Assembly (NCBI RefSeq): GCF_002224125.1
Contig: NZ_NCSM01000018.1
Location: 248,001-312,000, forward strand
Origin: Streptomyces sp. NBS 14/10
GTDB lineage: Bacteria; Actinomycetota; Actinomycetes; Streptomycetales; Streptomycetaceae
Direction of reading: 5' to 3'
DNA length: 64,000 nt
Part shown: positions 13,135-21,597 of the stretch, one piece after another
Numbering within the stretch: position 1 is the first letter of the stretch
How the letters are laid out: each line of letters starts with the position of its first letter
The notes under the pieces: generated by a model
Database searches by the model: none
What the model saw: only the letters and a program-made list of their open reading frames with translations
Told to the model about the DNA's origin: nothing
Program-made: the position numbers and the translations under genes

Positions 13135-13569
13135 TCAGGCGAGGCGGACGACGGCGCGGGCCCGGCCCAGCACCTTCTGCCCCGCGCTGGTCGCCACGAC
13201 GTCGACGCGGACCGTACGGGCCTCGTCGTCCAGCTTGGCGGCGACCTTGGCGGTCACCTCGACGACCGAGCCCTTCTCGTCGTTCGGCACGACGACCGGC
13301 TTGGTGAAGCGCACCCCGTACTCCACGACGGCCGCCGGGTCCCCGGCCCAGTCGGTCACCACGCGGCCCGCCTCGGCCATGGTGAACATGCCGTGCGCGA
13401 TGACGTCGGGGAGGCCGACCTCTTTGGCGAACTTCTCGTTCCAGTGGATCGGGTTGAAGTCACCCGAGGCACCCGCGTACTGGACGAGGTCCGCGCGGGT
13501 CACGGGGAATTCCTGCGCGGGCAGCTCGGTGCCGACCTCGACGTCGTCGTACGAGACCTTGGCTGTCAT
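13135..13569 (-). CDS. MaoC-type (R)-hydroxyacyl dehydratase, HadB-like
   Basis: 144 residues forming one hotdog domain. The hydratase-2 motif is intact (YAGASGDFNPIHWNE at about 31-45, then VIAHGMFTMAEAGRVV), with catalytic Asp and His. It overlaps the upstream dehydratase gene by 4 bases (ATGA), so the two proteins are probably made together and pair as a heterodimer, like mycobacterial HadAB. Likely role: dehydration of (3R)-hydroxyacyl-ACP or -CoA. Confidence 0.9.
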   Translation of the reverse strand: MTAKVSYDDVEVGTELPAQEFPVTRADLVQYAGASGDFNPIHWNEKFAKEVGLPDVIAHGMFTMAEAGRVVTDWAGDPAAVVEYGVRFTKPVVVPNDEKGSVVEVTAKVAAKLDDEARTVRVDVVATSAGQKVLGRARAVVRLA

Positions 13570-14105
13570 CTGCCGTCCTTTGCTGCCTGGGCGTCTGCTG
13601 CCTGGGCGTCCTGGGCCTGCGCCGGGATGTCCTGGGCCTTCGCCGGGCTCTCCTGGGCCTCGACGGCGCGGGCCACGAGGGTCGTGTAGGAGGTCACCAC
13701 GTGCTCCCCGGCCTCATCGTGCACCTCACCGCGGACGGACAAAATGTCATTACCGGCCAGCGACTTGATCGAATCGATCGTCGAGGTGACCGTCAGGCGA
13801 TCGCCCGCGTGCAGCGGACGGGTGTAGACGAACCTCTGGTCGCCGTGCACCACCCGGCTGTAGTCCAGGCCCAGCTGCGGGTCCTCGATCACCTGCTGCC
13901 CGGCGGCCTTGAAGGTGAGCGCGAAAACAAAGGTCGGCGGCGCGATCACATCGGGGTGGTCGAATGCCTTGGCCGCCTCCGGATCGAAGTACACCGGATT
14001 GGTGTCACCGATCGCCTCGGCGAATTCGCGGATCTTCTCCCGGCCGACCTCATAGGGCGCGGTGGGCGGGTAGGACCGCCCGACGAACGACTGGTCGAGC
14101 GCCAT
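13566..14105 (-). CDS. MaoC N-terminal-type dehydratase (UPF0336, HadA-like)
   Basis: 179 residues: a hotdog domain of the FAS1-like dehydratase N-terminal type (FAEAIGDTNPVYFDPEAAKA, then PPTFVFAL). This subunit usually supplies the substrate tunnel while its HadB partner supplies the catalytic pair. The ATG at 14105 has AGGAGG 9 bases upstream. The last 30 residues are an Ala/Gln/Asp repeat (variants of AQDAQAA) encoded by short direct repeats near 13570-13640; this tail looks lineage-specific. Confidence 0.88.
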   Translation of the reverse strand: MALDQSFVGRSYPPTAPYEVGREKIREFAEAIGDTNPVYFDPEAAKAFDHPDVIAPPTFVFALTFKAAGQQVIEDPQLGLDYSRVVHGDQRFVYTRPLHAGDRLTVTSTIDSIKSLAGNDILSVRGEVHDEAGEHVVTSYTTLVARAVEAQESPAKAQDIPAQAQDAQAADAQAAKDGR

Positions 14106-14205
14106 CGACTCGGCACCTCCTGTGATGGTGGAACGAAACAAGGCCGCCCCCGCGTGTGGGGGGCGACCTTGAATACGGTCTATACGATCGATCTGATCGT
14201 CGTGT

Positions 14206-14370
14206 TTATCGCGTCTCGCGGTGCGCGGTGTGCGCGTTGCAACGCGGGCAGTGCTTCTTCAGCTCAAGACGATCCGGGTCGTTACGCCGGTTCTTCTTGG
14301 TGATGTAGTTCCGCTCCTTGCACTCCACGCAGGCCAGCGTGATCTTCGGGCGGACGTCGGTGGCAGCCAC
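14206..14370 (-). CDS. rpmG: 50S ribosomal protein L33
   Basis: 54 residues starting at a GTG with AAGGAG upstream ([12 protein letters not shown]). It carries both CxxC pairs (CVEC and CPRC), so it is the zinc-binding form of L33. It lies between the HadA-like gene and tRNA-Met, on the same strand as both. Confidence 0.97.
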   Translation of the reverse strand: MAATDVRPKITLACVECKERNYITKKNRRNDPDRLELKKHCPRCNAHTAHRETR

Positions 14371-14453
14371 GTGAGTGCTCCTTGACGAACGGATGGATGA
14401 ACGCAGAAATAGTAGCCGATCGAAGGATCGACCCCACAATCGGCTACAGCGAG

Positions 14454-14526
14454 TAGCGGTGACCGGACTTGAACCGGTGACACAGCGATTATGAGCCGCT
14501 TGCTCTACCGACTGAGCTACACCGCT
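14454..14526 (-). tRNA. tRNA-Met (CAT)
   Basis: A 73-base cloverleaf: acceptor AGCGGTG pairs with CACCGCT, anticodon loop CTCATAA reads CAT, TPsiC loop GGTTCAAGTCC. The A1-T72 pair suggests an elongator rather than an initiator. No encoded CCA. It lies 84 bases upstream of rpmG. Confidence 0.95.
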
Positions 14527-14582
14527 GCGATGCGATTGATCCCCCACCCGACCTGAGCCGAGCGGGACATCTCACACATCAG

Positions 14583-14655
14583 AGCCCCAATACGGAATCG
14601 AACCGTAGACCTTCTCCTTACCATGGAGACGCTCTGCCGACTGAGCTATTGGGGC
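14583..14655 (-). tRNA. tRNA-Thr (GGT)
   Basis: A 73-base cloverleaf: acceptor GCCCCAA pairs with TTGGGGC, anticodon stem TCTCC/GGAGA with loop ATGGTAA giving GGT. It precedes tRNA-Met by 56 bases on the same strand; the tRNA-Thr/Met/rpmG order is probably one transcript. Confidence 0.96.
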
Positions 14656-14833
14656 GAGCGATGAAGACATTACACGCTCGGGCGCCGAAGGTGAAATCCG
14701 TATCGGGGGTGCCGTCGCGGTCCGCCACCGCCCGCTCAGGCACCACACCAGTACGACTATTCGGCTCCTCCCGGAAGCCGCCCGCGGCGCGCCCTAGGCT
14801 CGGGCTCGGATCACGCTGAGCGATCTTGAACCA

Positions 14834-14880
14834 GGACATCCACAGGACATCCATCAGGACATCCATCCACCGGACATCCA
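14834..14880 (+). repeat. Four direct GGACATCCA repeats upstream of an amidohydrolase
   Basis: The 9-base word GGACATCCA occurs at 14834, 14845, 14857 and 14872 (spacings 11, 12 and 15), ending 8 bases before the start codon of the next gene and next to its ribosome site. The first spacings are close to one DNA helical turn. It could be a regulator-binding array or simple sequence. Confidence 0.75.
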
Positions 14881-14888
14881 GGAGCGCG

Positions 14889-16184
14889 ATGCCCGACAGC
14901 CATCCGCAGCGGCAGCCCCATACCCCCGACGGCGCGGCCGGCACGGCGCCCGAGGACGCCCCCGCGCTGGTGCTCGGCGGCGTCCGGCTCGCCGACGGCC
15001 GCACCGTGGACGTACGGGTCCGCGGCGGCCGCATCGAGGCCGTCGGGACGGCTGGCAGCCTGATCCCCGGCACCCGCCTCGACCTCGACGGCTATCTGCT
15101 GCTCCCGGCCCCCGCCGAACCGCACGCCCACTGCGACACCGCCCTCACCGCCGACACCGTCGGGCCCGTCTCGCACACACCCGAGGACGTCCAGCGGCGC
15201 ACCACCGAGGCCGCCCTGATGCACCTCGGCCACGGGGCCACCGCGCTGCGCACCCATGTGCCCATCGGCGGGGTGCACGGGCTGCGGTCCCTGGAGGCCG
15301 TCCTGCGCGCCCGGGAGACCCTGCGCGGGCTCACCGACCTGTCCTCCGTGGCGGTGCCCCGGGTGCTGACCGGTGTGGCCGGGGCGGACGGCCTGGCGAT
15401 CCTGCGGGACGCCGTGAAGATGGGCGCGGGGGTCATCGGCGGCTGCCCCGACCTCGACCCCGACCCCACCGGCCATGTGGAGGCCGTCCTCGATATCGCC
15501 GCCCGCCACGGCTGCGCCGTCGACCTGCACACGGACGGTGACGACCCGGCCCGCCTCGCCCGGCTCGCGGCCATGGCCGGCGGGCTGCGGCCGGGCGTCA
15601 CGATCGGCCCCTGCGGGGGGCTGGCGCGGCTGCCGCGCGAGGTGGTGGCACGGGTGGCGGACCGGCTCGCGGCGGCGGGCGTCACGGTCGTATGCCTGCC
15701 CCAGGGCGACTGCGGCGGACTGGAGGACCGGCGCGCGCGAGGGGCGTACGCCCCGAGCTGCGCGCCGGTGCGGCTGCTGCGCTCGGCCGGGGTCCGGGTG
15801 GCCGCGGGCAGCGGGGCGCTCCGGGACGCCGCCAACCCGGTCGGGCGCGGCGACCCGCTGGAGGCCGCCTTCCTCCTGGCCTCGCGGGGCGAGGCCGAGC
15901 CCGAGGAGGCGTACGAGGCGGTCTGCGGGCGCGCCCGGGCCGCGCTGGGACTGCCCGAGGTGCGTGTGGAGGCCGGGTTCCCGGCGGAGCTGCTCGCGGT
16001 GCGCGGGGACGGACTGCCGGGCGTGCTCTCGCTCGCGTACAGCCGGGTGGTGGTCCACCAGGGGCGCGTGGTGGCGCGGACGAGCGCGGTGCGCGAGTAC
16101 TGCGCCTCGGCGGCCGCGGCGGCGCTGGACCTGCCGCGGCAGGCACGGACGGATCACAGCGGCCGGCCGCAGCCGCCGGACTGA
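14889..16184 (+). CDS. Cytosine-deaminase-like amidohydrolase, probably degenerate
   Basis: 431 residues with the amidohydrolase outline: an N-terminal beta-sandwich segment, then the PHAHCD metal motif (His79, His81) and a barrel histidine (DLHTD, His214). The later residues expected in cytosine deaminase are missing. The Glu after the barrel histidine is Gly, the S-H-T motif reads G-P-C-G, and the final H-D-D metal aspartate region reads G-S-G-A. Function is therefore uncertain; it may be non-catalytic or use other chemistry. The ATG at 14889 has AGGAG upstream. Four direct repeats lie immediately 5'. Confidence 0.75.
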   Translation: MPDSHPQRQPHTPDGAAGTAPEDAPALVLGGVRLADGRTVDVRVRGGRIEAVGTAGSLIPGTRLDLDGYLLLPAPAEPHAHCDTALTADTVGPVSHTPEDVQRRTTEAALMHLGHGATALRTHVPIGGVHGLRSLEAVLRARETLRGLTDLSSVAVPRVLTGVAGADGLAILRDAVKMGAGVIGGCPDLDPDPTGHVEAVLDIAARHGCAVDLHTDGDDPARLARLAAMAGGLRPGVTIGPCGGLARLPREVVARVADRLAAAGVTVVCLPQGDCGGLEDRRARGAYAPSCAPVRLLRSAGVRVAAGSGALRDAANPVGRGDPLEAAFLLASRGEAEPEEAYEAVCGRARAALGLPEVRVEAGFPAELLAVRGDGLPGVLSLAYSRVVVHQGRVVARTSAVREYCASAAAAALDLPRQARTDHSGRPQPPD

Positions 16185-16199
16185 GTTGGTCGTGCGGAG

Positions 16200-17408
16200 T
16201 CAGCGGTTCCGGGCGCTCACCGTGTCCGTCGGGCGCAGGGTGCCGAGGTCGCCGAGGTCGACGGTCAGCCCGTCGATATCACCGGAACCCCCGGGCTCCA
16301 GCGCATCGCCGTCTATGACGAAGCGATCCCCGGAGACCGCGTCCGCGGCGTCGGTCTCGTCGTCGATCCCGCCCAGCATCATTCCGCCGGCCGCCTCCAT
16401 CAGCTCCTTGAAGTCGAGCTCGGTGGCGCCGGACGGGGCGGTGATCTTCCCGCCCTCCCCGAACGTCAGCTTGAGCGGCAGCTTGTCGCCCTTCTTCAGC
16501 CCCTCGGCGAACGGAGCGAGATCCGCGCTGGCCTCGGCGAGCGCGCCGTTCTTGATGGCGAAGTCGACCGCGATCTTCTTGTTCGGCACATCCTTGAAGT
16601 CCTTGGCGGTCGGCAGGTCCTCGCCGCCCGGGATCTCGTCGGTGAACGGCCGCAGCTCGTTGAAGACGCCGGTCAGCAGGGTCCGTACGGGCCCCGTGGC
16701 CACCACATGGTCCGCCCCGTCACGGCGCCCCTTGTCCTTCAGGGTGACCTCGCGCGCGAAGAGCTTCTTGAGCGACTTGGTGATCTTCCGGCTGGTCTCG
16801 GGGGAGACCTCGGATGCGCCGTCCCCCTTCTTGCCCCCGTCCTTGGCACCGAACCCGTCGCGGGCCTTCTCCATCTCGGCGGTGTCGACCTTGATCCACC
16901 CGCCGTCGAAGAGCTTCCGCAGCACCTTGCCGCCCGGCATGTCCTCGGGCAGCTCGTCGACGGGCGGCACGGGCTCGCCGCTCAGCTTGCCGAACGCCCG
17001 CATGTCCAGCCGTATGTACGCCGTCTCGCCCATGATCCGGTACTCGACGAGATCGCCGTCGGGCCCACTCAGCTTCACCCGGGTGCCGACCAGGTCCTTG
17101 TCCTTGGCCTCCGCCAGCGGCTTCTTGGCCTGCATGGACACGCTGACCCGCATCCCGGCCAGCGCCTCCGCCTCCTCGCGCGTCATCGGCTCCGCCGCGC
17201 TGTCGCTCTTGGAGAGGGCGATCAACTGCTCGGGCGTCGCGTCGAGATCCAGCTCCATCGAGAGGGAGCGGCGCTCGCCGAGCTTGTCGGCCGCGTTCTC
17301 CAGCTTCTTCCCCGCCGAGACGTTCTCGATGGTGCCGCACGCGGCGACGCCGGTGACCAGGACGGTCGTACAACCGACGGCGACGAGGGACTTACGGATG
17401 GCGGTCAT
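16200..17408 (-). CDS. Large putative lipoprotein
   Basis: 402 residues: a basic n-region, a hydrophobic stretch, and lipobox V-A-A-C near residue 24, so exported and lipid-anchored. The mature part is charged, lysine/aspartate-rich and mostly beta, resembling the actinobacterial LppX-like lipoproteins that also occur at 5499 and 60387. Function unknown. The ATG at 17408 was preferred over upstream in-frame starts because it places the signal peptide at the N-terminus. It converges on the amidohydrolase and is divergent from the next gene. Confidence 0.75.
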   Translation of the reverse strand: MTAIRKSLVAVGCTTVLVTGVAACGTIENVSAGKKLENAADKLGERRSLSMELDLDATPEQLIALSKSDSAAEPMTREEAEALAGMRVSVSMQAKKPLAEAKDKDLVGTRVKLSGPDGDLVEYRIMGETAYIRLDMRAFGKLSGEPVPPVDELPEDMPGGKVLRKLFDGGWIKVDTAEMEKARDGFGAKDGGKKGDGASEVSPETSRKITKSLKKLFAREVTLKDKGRRDGADHVVATGPVRTLLTGVFNELRPFTDEIPGGEDLPTAKDFKDVPNKKIAVDFAIKNGALAEASADLAPFAEGLKKGDKLPLKLTFGEGGKITAPSGATELDFKELMEAAGGMMLGGIDDETDAADAVSGDRFVIDGDALEPGGSGDIDGLTVDLGDLGTLRPTDTVSARNR

Positions 17409-17511
17409 GGCGGTACGGGGCTCCTCCAGTCGGCTGAACAGACACCAGCGCCTGATCTCCCCATCAGACTCGCGAGTGCCGAGGAGGGTTGCACGGCGTA
17501 CGGTCGGGATC

Positions 17512-18171
17512 ATGCGCATTGTCATCGCAGGAGGACACGGTCAGATCGCGCTGCGGCTGGAGCGGCTGCTCGCCCGGCGCGGCGACGAGGTCGCGGGCAT
17601 CATCCGCCGCCCCGAGCAGGCGGGCGACCTGCTGGCGGCCGGGGCCGAACCGGTCGTCCGCGACCTGGAACAGGCCTCGGTGGACGACGTCGCCCAGCAC
17701 CTGGAGGCCGCCGACGCCGCGGTCTTCGCGGCCGGCGCGGGCCCCGGCAGCGGCACCACCCGCAAGGAGACGGTCGACCACGGCGCCGCCGTGCTCTTCG
17801 CCGACGCGGCCGAGCGGGCCGGCGTACGGCGGTTCCTCATCGTCTCCTCCATGGGCACCGACCGCGAGATCCCCGAGGACACCGACCCGGTCTTCGCCGC
17901 CTACCTGCGCGCCAAAACCGAGGCGGACGCCGCCGTACGGGCCCGCCAGGCCCTCGACTGGACCGTCCTGCGCCCGGGCCGCCTGACGGACGACCCGGGC
18001 ACCGGCCGGGTCACCCTGGCCGAGCACGTCGAGTACGGCTCGGTGACCCGCGACGACGTGGCCGCCGTCCTGCTCGCCCTCCTCGACGAGCCCCGTACGG
18101 CGGGCCGCACGCTGGAGCTGGTGAAGGGCGCGACGCCGATCACGGAGGCGGTGCGGGCCACGGCGTCCTGA
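17512..18171 (+). CDS. NAD(P)-binding atypical SDR / NmrA-like protein
   Basis: 219 residues of Rossmann fold beginning MRIVIAGGHGQIALRLERLL, where GGHGQIA is the dinucleotide motif. V-S-S-M-G-T-D and a Y-x-x-x-K-like Y-L-R-A-K-T-E follow. Proteins of this size (YwnB/YhfK type) are NAD(P)-dependent reductases or redox sensors of unknown substrate. The ATG at 17512 sits after a weak ribosome site and the gene appears monocistronic. Confidence 0.82.
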   Translation: MRIVIAGGHGQIALRLERLLARRGDEVAGIIRRPEQAGDLLAAGAEPVVRDLEQASVDDVAQHLEAADAAVFAAGAGPGSGTTRKETVDHGAAVLFADAAERAGVRRFLIVSSMGTDREIPEDTDPVFAAYLRAKTEADAAVRARQALDWTVLRPGRLTDDPGTGRVTLAEHVEYGSVTRDDVAAVLLALLDEPRTAGRTLELVKGATPITEAVRATAS

Positions 18172-18199
18172 GTGATGTCCCGAGCGATGTACCTGGGCC

Positions 18200-18688
18200 C
18201 TAGAAATCCACCCGGGTGGCGTCATCCGCACGGCCCACGGACTCCTGTGCGTACTGGCGCTCATAGGCGTCCCGGATCCGCTCGATCTGCGGGTCGTGCT
18301 CGCGCGCCTCGGACACCGGGTACAGCAGGATCAGCTCGTACGACCGCTCCCGCTCGATCGTCCCGTTCTGGTCCCGCCACTGCCCCCGCCCGTCCTGGAT
18401 CGTCAGCCCCGACGGAAAGCTCGGCGTGACCTCCTCGTCGACGAAGGCCATGAACTGCTTGTCGGTCACGGGCGGCCCGCCGTCGGGCCGCTGCGTCCCG
18501 AAGAACAACCGGGTCTCGACGTACGGCTTGCCCCGGCTGACGGCGGAGGCGGGGGCCGAGGAGGTGGCGGACGCGGCGGACGCGGGCTCGTCGTCGAGCG
18601 CGGCGTACGCGGCGACGGGCGTGGCCGCGGCGAGAGCGAAGGCCACTCCGACGGCGGCGAGCCGCATGCGCGGCTTTAAGGTCACCAT
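18200..18688 (-). CDS. Exported DUF3574 protein with an N-terminal TTA codon
   Basis: 162 residues: an Ala-rich signal peptide (MRLAAVGVAFALAAATPVAAYA), a short linker, then a DUF3574 domain (YVETRLFFGTQRPDG; later ERSYELILLYP). Function unknown. If translation begins at the ATG at 18688, behind CAGGGG, codon 4 is TTA (18677-18679), which in Streptomyces needs the bldA tRNA. A start at the internal Met (MRLAAVG) would avoid it. It is downstream of the P450 on the same strand. Confidence 0.75.
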   Translation of the reverse strand: MVTLKPRMRLAAVGVAFALAAATPVAAYAALDDEPASAASATSSAPASAVSRGKPYVETRLFFGTQRPDGGPPVTDKQFMAFVDEEVTPSFPSGLTIQDGRGQWRDQNGTIERERSYELILLYPVSEAREHDPQIERIRDAYERQYAQESVGRADDATRVDF

Positions 18689-18741
18689 CCCCTGATCATC
18701 CCGCCGCCCCGCGCGCCCGCGACAGACCGCCTCCCGGCGCC

Positions 18742-20046
18742 TCAGAGCCGTACGGGCAGCCGCAGCAGGTGGAAGCCGTCCGCAGGCCAGTGCCCGAATT
18801 CCAGTTCGTCCCGCCGGACCGCGAGCGCCGCCCCCGGCCGCCGGATGAGCACCTGGTCGAAGACCACCGAGGCGACGAGGCGGCCTAGGGCCGCGCCCAG
18901 GCAGTAGTGGGCGCCGTGGCCGAAGGCGAGATGGCCGTCGCCACGGCCGAACTCCCGGGTGATGTCCAGCCGTTCCGGCGCCTCCCCGTACTCCCGCGGG
19001 TCGTGGTTGGCGGCGAGCAGGGCCACGGTCACCGGCTCGCCCTTCCTCAGCACGGTCCCGGCGAACTCGAAGTCCTCGGTGGCGTACATCGAGGCGCCGA
19101 TCCGTACGAGGGTGACATGGCGGAGCAGTTCGGGCACGGCACGCCCCAGCAGCTCGGGCTCGGCGCGGAGCCGGGCCAGCTGGTCGGGGTGGTCGAAGAG
19201 GGCGAGGAGGGCGTGGGCGAGGAAGAGGGCGGGCGGGGTGATGCCCGTACTGATGAGCAGGAAGACCACCGAGACCAGCTCGTCCTCGGTGAACGCCTCG
19301 TCGCCGTCCCCGCCCTTGCTGTCCCCGTCTCTGCTTTCGCTGTCCCTGCCGCCTTCGATCAGGGCGGAGATCAGATCGTCGGTGGGCTCGGCCCGCCGCC
19401 GCGCGATCAGCTCCTTGACGTAGTCCACGATGCCCACGAGCCCGTCGGCCATCCGGCTGCCGTCGCCATACGCGAAGTCGCGTATCCAGTCGCACACCCG
19501 GCCCCGGTCCGCCTCGTCGACGCCGACCAGCTCACAGATGACGACGGTGGTCAGCGGATACGCGAACTCACCCAGCAGATCCGCCTCGCCCTTCTCGGCC
19601 AGCCCCCGGATCAGCTCCTCCGCGGTCCGCTCCACGAACGACCGCAGCGCGGCGATGCGCCGGGCGGTGAACGCCCGGGTCAGCGGGGCGCGGCGGCGGG
19701 CGTGGTCCGCGCCGTCGAACAGCGCCAGGTGACCGGCGACGTACTTCGCGTACTCGGCCGGAAATCCCTCGAACGCCGCCTCCACCAGCTCGGCCTGCGG
19801 ATCCCCTCCCCCGGCCCCGCCGGGCACCTTGGAACGGTCCCGGATGAGCCGCGGCTCGGCCAGCGCCGCCTTGACGTCGGCGTAACGGGTGACGAGCCGG
19901 GCCGGGGTCGTCAGGCCCGGCAGCACCACCTGAGGGAGCTGGTCCTGCGCACGGAATTCCGCGTAGGCGCCGACCGGGTCCTCGACGAGCTCCGGGGTGA
20001 GATGGACGGGGGCGGCGGTGGCGGCGGTGCTGTGTTGTGAGGTCAT
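18742..20046 (-). CDS. Cytochrome P450 with unusual I helix
   Basis: 434 residues of bacterial class I P450. The heme-binding loop FGHGAHYCLG (Cys382) and the E-x-x-R motif (ELLR) are intact. The I-helix oxygen-activation motif, normally A/G-G-x-E/D-T, reads S-T-G-I-T-P-P (residues 266-272), so the usual acid and threonine are replaced by Thr and Pro. An acidic Gly/Ser/Asp insert (about 236-255) precedes the helix. No ferredoxin gene is adjacent. The start is uncertain: the ATG at 20046 was chosen, with a GTG at 20076 in frame, and neither has a good ribosome site. Confidence 0.9.
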   Translation of the reverse strand: MTSQHSTAATAAPVHLTPELVEDPVGAYAEFRAQDQLPQVVLPGLTTPARLVTRYADVKAALAEPRLIRDRSKVPGGAGGGDPQAELVEAAFEGFPAEYAKYVAGHLALFDGADHARRRAPLTRAFTARRIAALRSFVERTAEELIRGLAEKGEADLLGEFAYPLTTVVICELVGVDEADRGRVCDWIRDFAYGDGSRMADGLVGIVDYVKELIARRRAEPTDDLISALIEGGRDSESRDGDSKGGDGDEAFTEDELVSVVFLLISTGITPPALFLAHALLALFDHPDQLARLRAEPELLGRAVPELLRHVTLVRIGASMYATEDFEFAGTVLRKGEPVTVALLAANHDPREYGEAPERLDITREFGRGDGHLAFGHGAHYCLGAALGRLVASVVFDQVLIRRPGAALAVRRDELEFGHWPADGFHLLRLPVRL

Positions 20047-20243
20047 GCCGCAGATCTTGCGGGCGGTGGCCTTCACCGCGGTTTCGGGGCGGTTTCACGG
20101 CGGCCCGGACGGCCCGCGGATGCCGACGCGAATATCGGCTGCTACCACTCGTGCCCCCCGAAGGTAGGGGTGCATTCCATTCTCTCGGGGGAGGTGTGCG
20201 GCCGATGACCAGCGCAGAGTAGAGGCGAGGGAAGGATGGAGAT

Positions 20244-20897
20244 ATGAGCCTGCATTCATCGCGCTTTACCTCGCGTCGTTCCGCACTCATTATCGGCATC
20301 TTCTTCGCGGTGGTCGCCCTGGTCACTTTCGCGATCTTCTTCTACGCCGCAAGCGCGGATTCCACACCCGGGAAGACCACGCCACGGGAATCCCATTCCT
20401 CGACCAAGTCGCCCGCTCCATCCAAATCCAAATACAAATCGAAATCCAAATCCCCCAAACACCGGTCCCACTCGGCCACTCCTCCTGAAGCGCAGCCGTC
20501 CACGCCGGATCAGCCCCCGCCCGATACGCCGTCCGACCAGCCATCAGACCAGCCACCGCCGGCACAGCCCCCGCCCCAACCGCCACCGCAGGACACCCAG
20601 CAGCCCCAGCCGGACCCGAACCAGTCCCAGCCCGACCCCAACCAGTCCCAGCCCGACCCCAACCAACAGCAGCAGCCGGACCCCAACCAATCCCAACCGC
20701 AACCGGACCCCAACCAGCAGCAACAGCCCCAGCCGGACCCGAATCAGCAGCAGCAACAACCCCAGCCCGACCCGAACCAATCCCAACAGCCCCAACCCCA
20801 GCCGCCCCCGCCGCCTCCCCCGCCCCAGCAGCCGCCGCCCCAGCCGCCTCCGCAGCAACCGCCCCCGCAGCCGCCTCAGCAGCCGACCGCGCCATGA
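20244..20897 (+). CDS. Membrane-anchored PDPNQ-repeat protein
   Basis: 217 residues: a basic N-terminus, one transmembrane helix (about 14-36, ALIIGIFFAVVALVTFAIFF), a Ser/Lys linker, then a Pro/Gln-rich tail with seven P-D-P-N-Q units and a poly-Pro/Gln end. The topology suggests an extracytoplasmic, wall-spanning tail; no catalytic domain is seen. The ATG has GGAAGGATGGAG immediately upstream. It is convergent with the regulator remnant at 20923. Function unknown. Confidence 0.82.
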   Translation: MSLHSSRFTSRRSALIIGIFFAVVALVTFAIFFYAASADSTPGKTTPRESHSSTKSPAPSKSKYKSKSKSPKHRSHSATPPEAQPSTPDQPPPDTPSDQPSDQPPPAQPPPQPPPQDTQQPQPDPNQSQPDPNQSQPDPNQQQQPDPNQSQPQPDPNQQQQPQPDPNQQQQQPQPDPNQSQQPQPQPPPPPPPPQQPPPQPPPQQPPPQPPQQPTAP

Positions 20898-20922
20898 CGT
20901 CGCGCCGGCCGACGGCCCGCGG

Positions 20923-21522
20923 TCACCATCGCTTCAGCGGGGTCGTAAAGACAAGCTCGGTACGATCCCCAGAAAAGGTGACGTCGGAGAATTCCACGAC
21001 CCGGCCGTTGATGTCGATGGAGATCTTCCGGAGGAGAATCACCGAGACACCCTTCTTCAGGCCGAGTTCTTCGGCTTCCGCCACGGTCGGCGGGCGGGCC
21101 GTAATCCGCTCCTCTACGCGATCCAGCTCGATACCGAGCGTATAAAGCTGGCTCTGCGTACCGCCGGGCCATGGTTCATTCGAATCGTCGAGCAGTTCCG
21201 GATTGGCCGCCACCACATCGCGTACGAGATACGAGCGCACCAGCGCGAGGGGGAAGTCCTCACGGCAGTTGGTGCGGTAGATCCGCTCCAACAGCCGCGT
21301 ACCGACCGGCACCCCGAACACCGCCGCCCGATCCTCATCGGCCGTGGCCTCGCGGTACTCGGCGCGGAAGACGAGGTCGGCGGTCTCCAGCCCGGTGTCG
21401 CGCTCCGTGGAGCCGCTCTTCAGACGCTCGGCCCGCGACTGCCGCGCCCGGTCCTTCTCCCACTGGTGCCGGTGATTGTTCCGCTCCACCCGCCGACGCG
21501 GCTCGTGGCCGAAGGTCCCCAT
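20923..21522 (-). CDS. GntR-family UTRA effector domain lacking its DNA-binding domain
   Basis: 199 residues. The C-terminal part is a clear UTRA ligand-binding domain (VFGVPVGTRLLERIYRTN; GLKKGVSVILLRKISID). The N-terminus, M-G-T-F-G-H-E-P-R-R-R, corresponds to the end of the winged-helix wing in full-length GntR/HutC regulators, so the roughly 65-residue DNA-binding domain is missing. In frame, a stop lies just upstream within the tRNA-Tyr terminator. This is either a truncated gene or a free effector domain that modulates another regulator. Confidence 0.8.
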   Translation of the reverse strand: MGTFGHEPRRRVERNNHRHQWEKDRARQSRAERLKSGSTERDTGLETADLVFRAEYREATADEDRAAVFGVPVGTRLLERIYRTNCREDFPLALVRSYLVRDVVAANPELLDDSNEPWPGGTQSQLYTLGIELDRVEERITARPPTVAEAEELGLKKGVSVILLRKISIDINGRVVEFSDVTFSGDRTELVFTTPLKRW

Positions 21523-21549
21523 GTTGTGCTCACCGCCCTCATGAACAAC

Positions 21550-21590
21550 AACGGCCCCTGGCTGCGTTTCCGCAGCTCAGGGGCCGTTTT
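21550..21590 (-). terminator. Terminator of tRNA-Tyr, also T-rich on the plus side
   Basis: Stem-loop AACGGCCCCTGGCTGCG with a near-perfect complement (one bulged base), loop TTTC, and TTTT on the plus-strand side. It starts 8 bases after the tRNA-Tyr 3' end and could act in both directions. Confidence 0.9.
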
Positions 21591-21597
21591 CCCAGCG

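Noticed and set aside
14834..14880. Possible CRISPR or origin iterons from GGACATCCA copies
   Set aside because: Copies are 9 bases at 11-15 base spacing, too short and close for CRISPR; there is no replication gene beside them.
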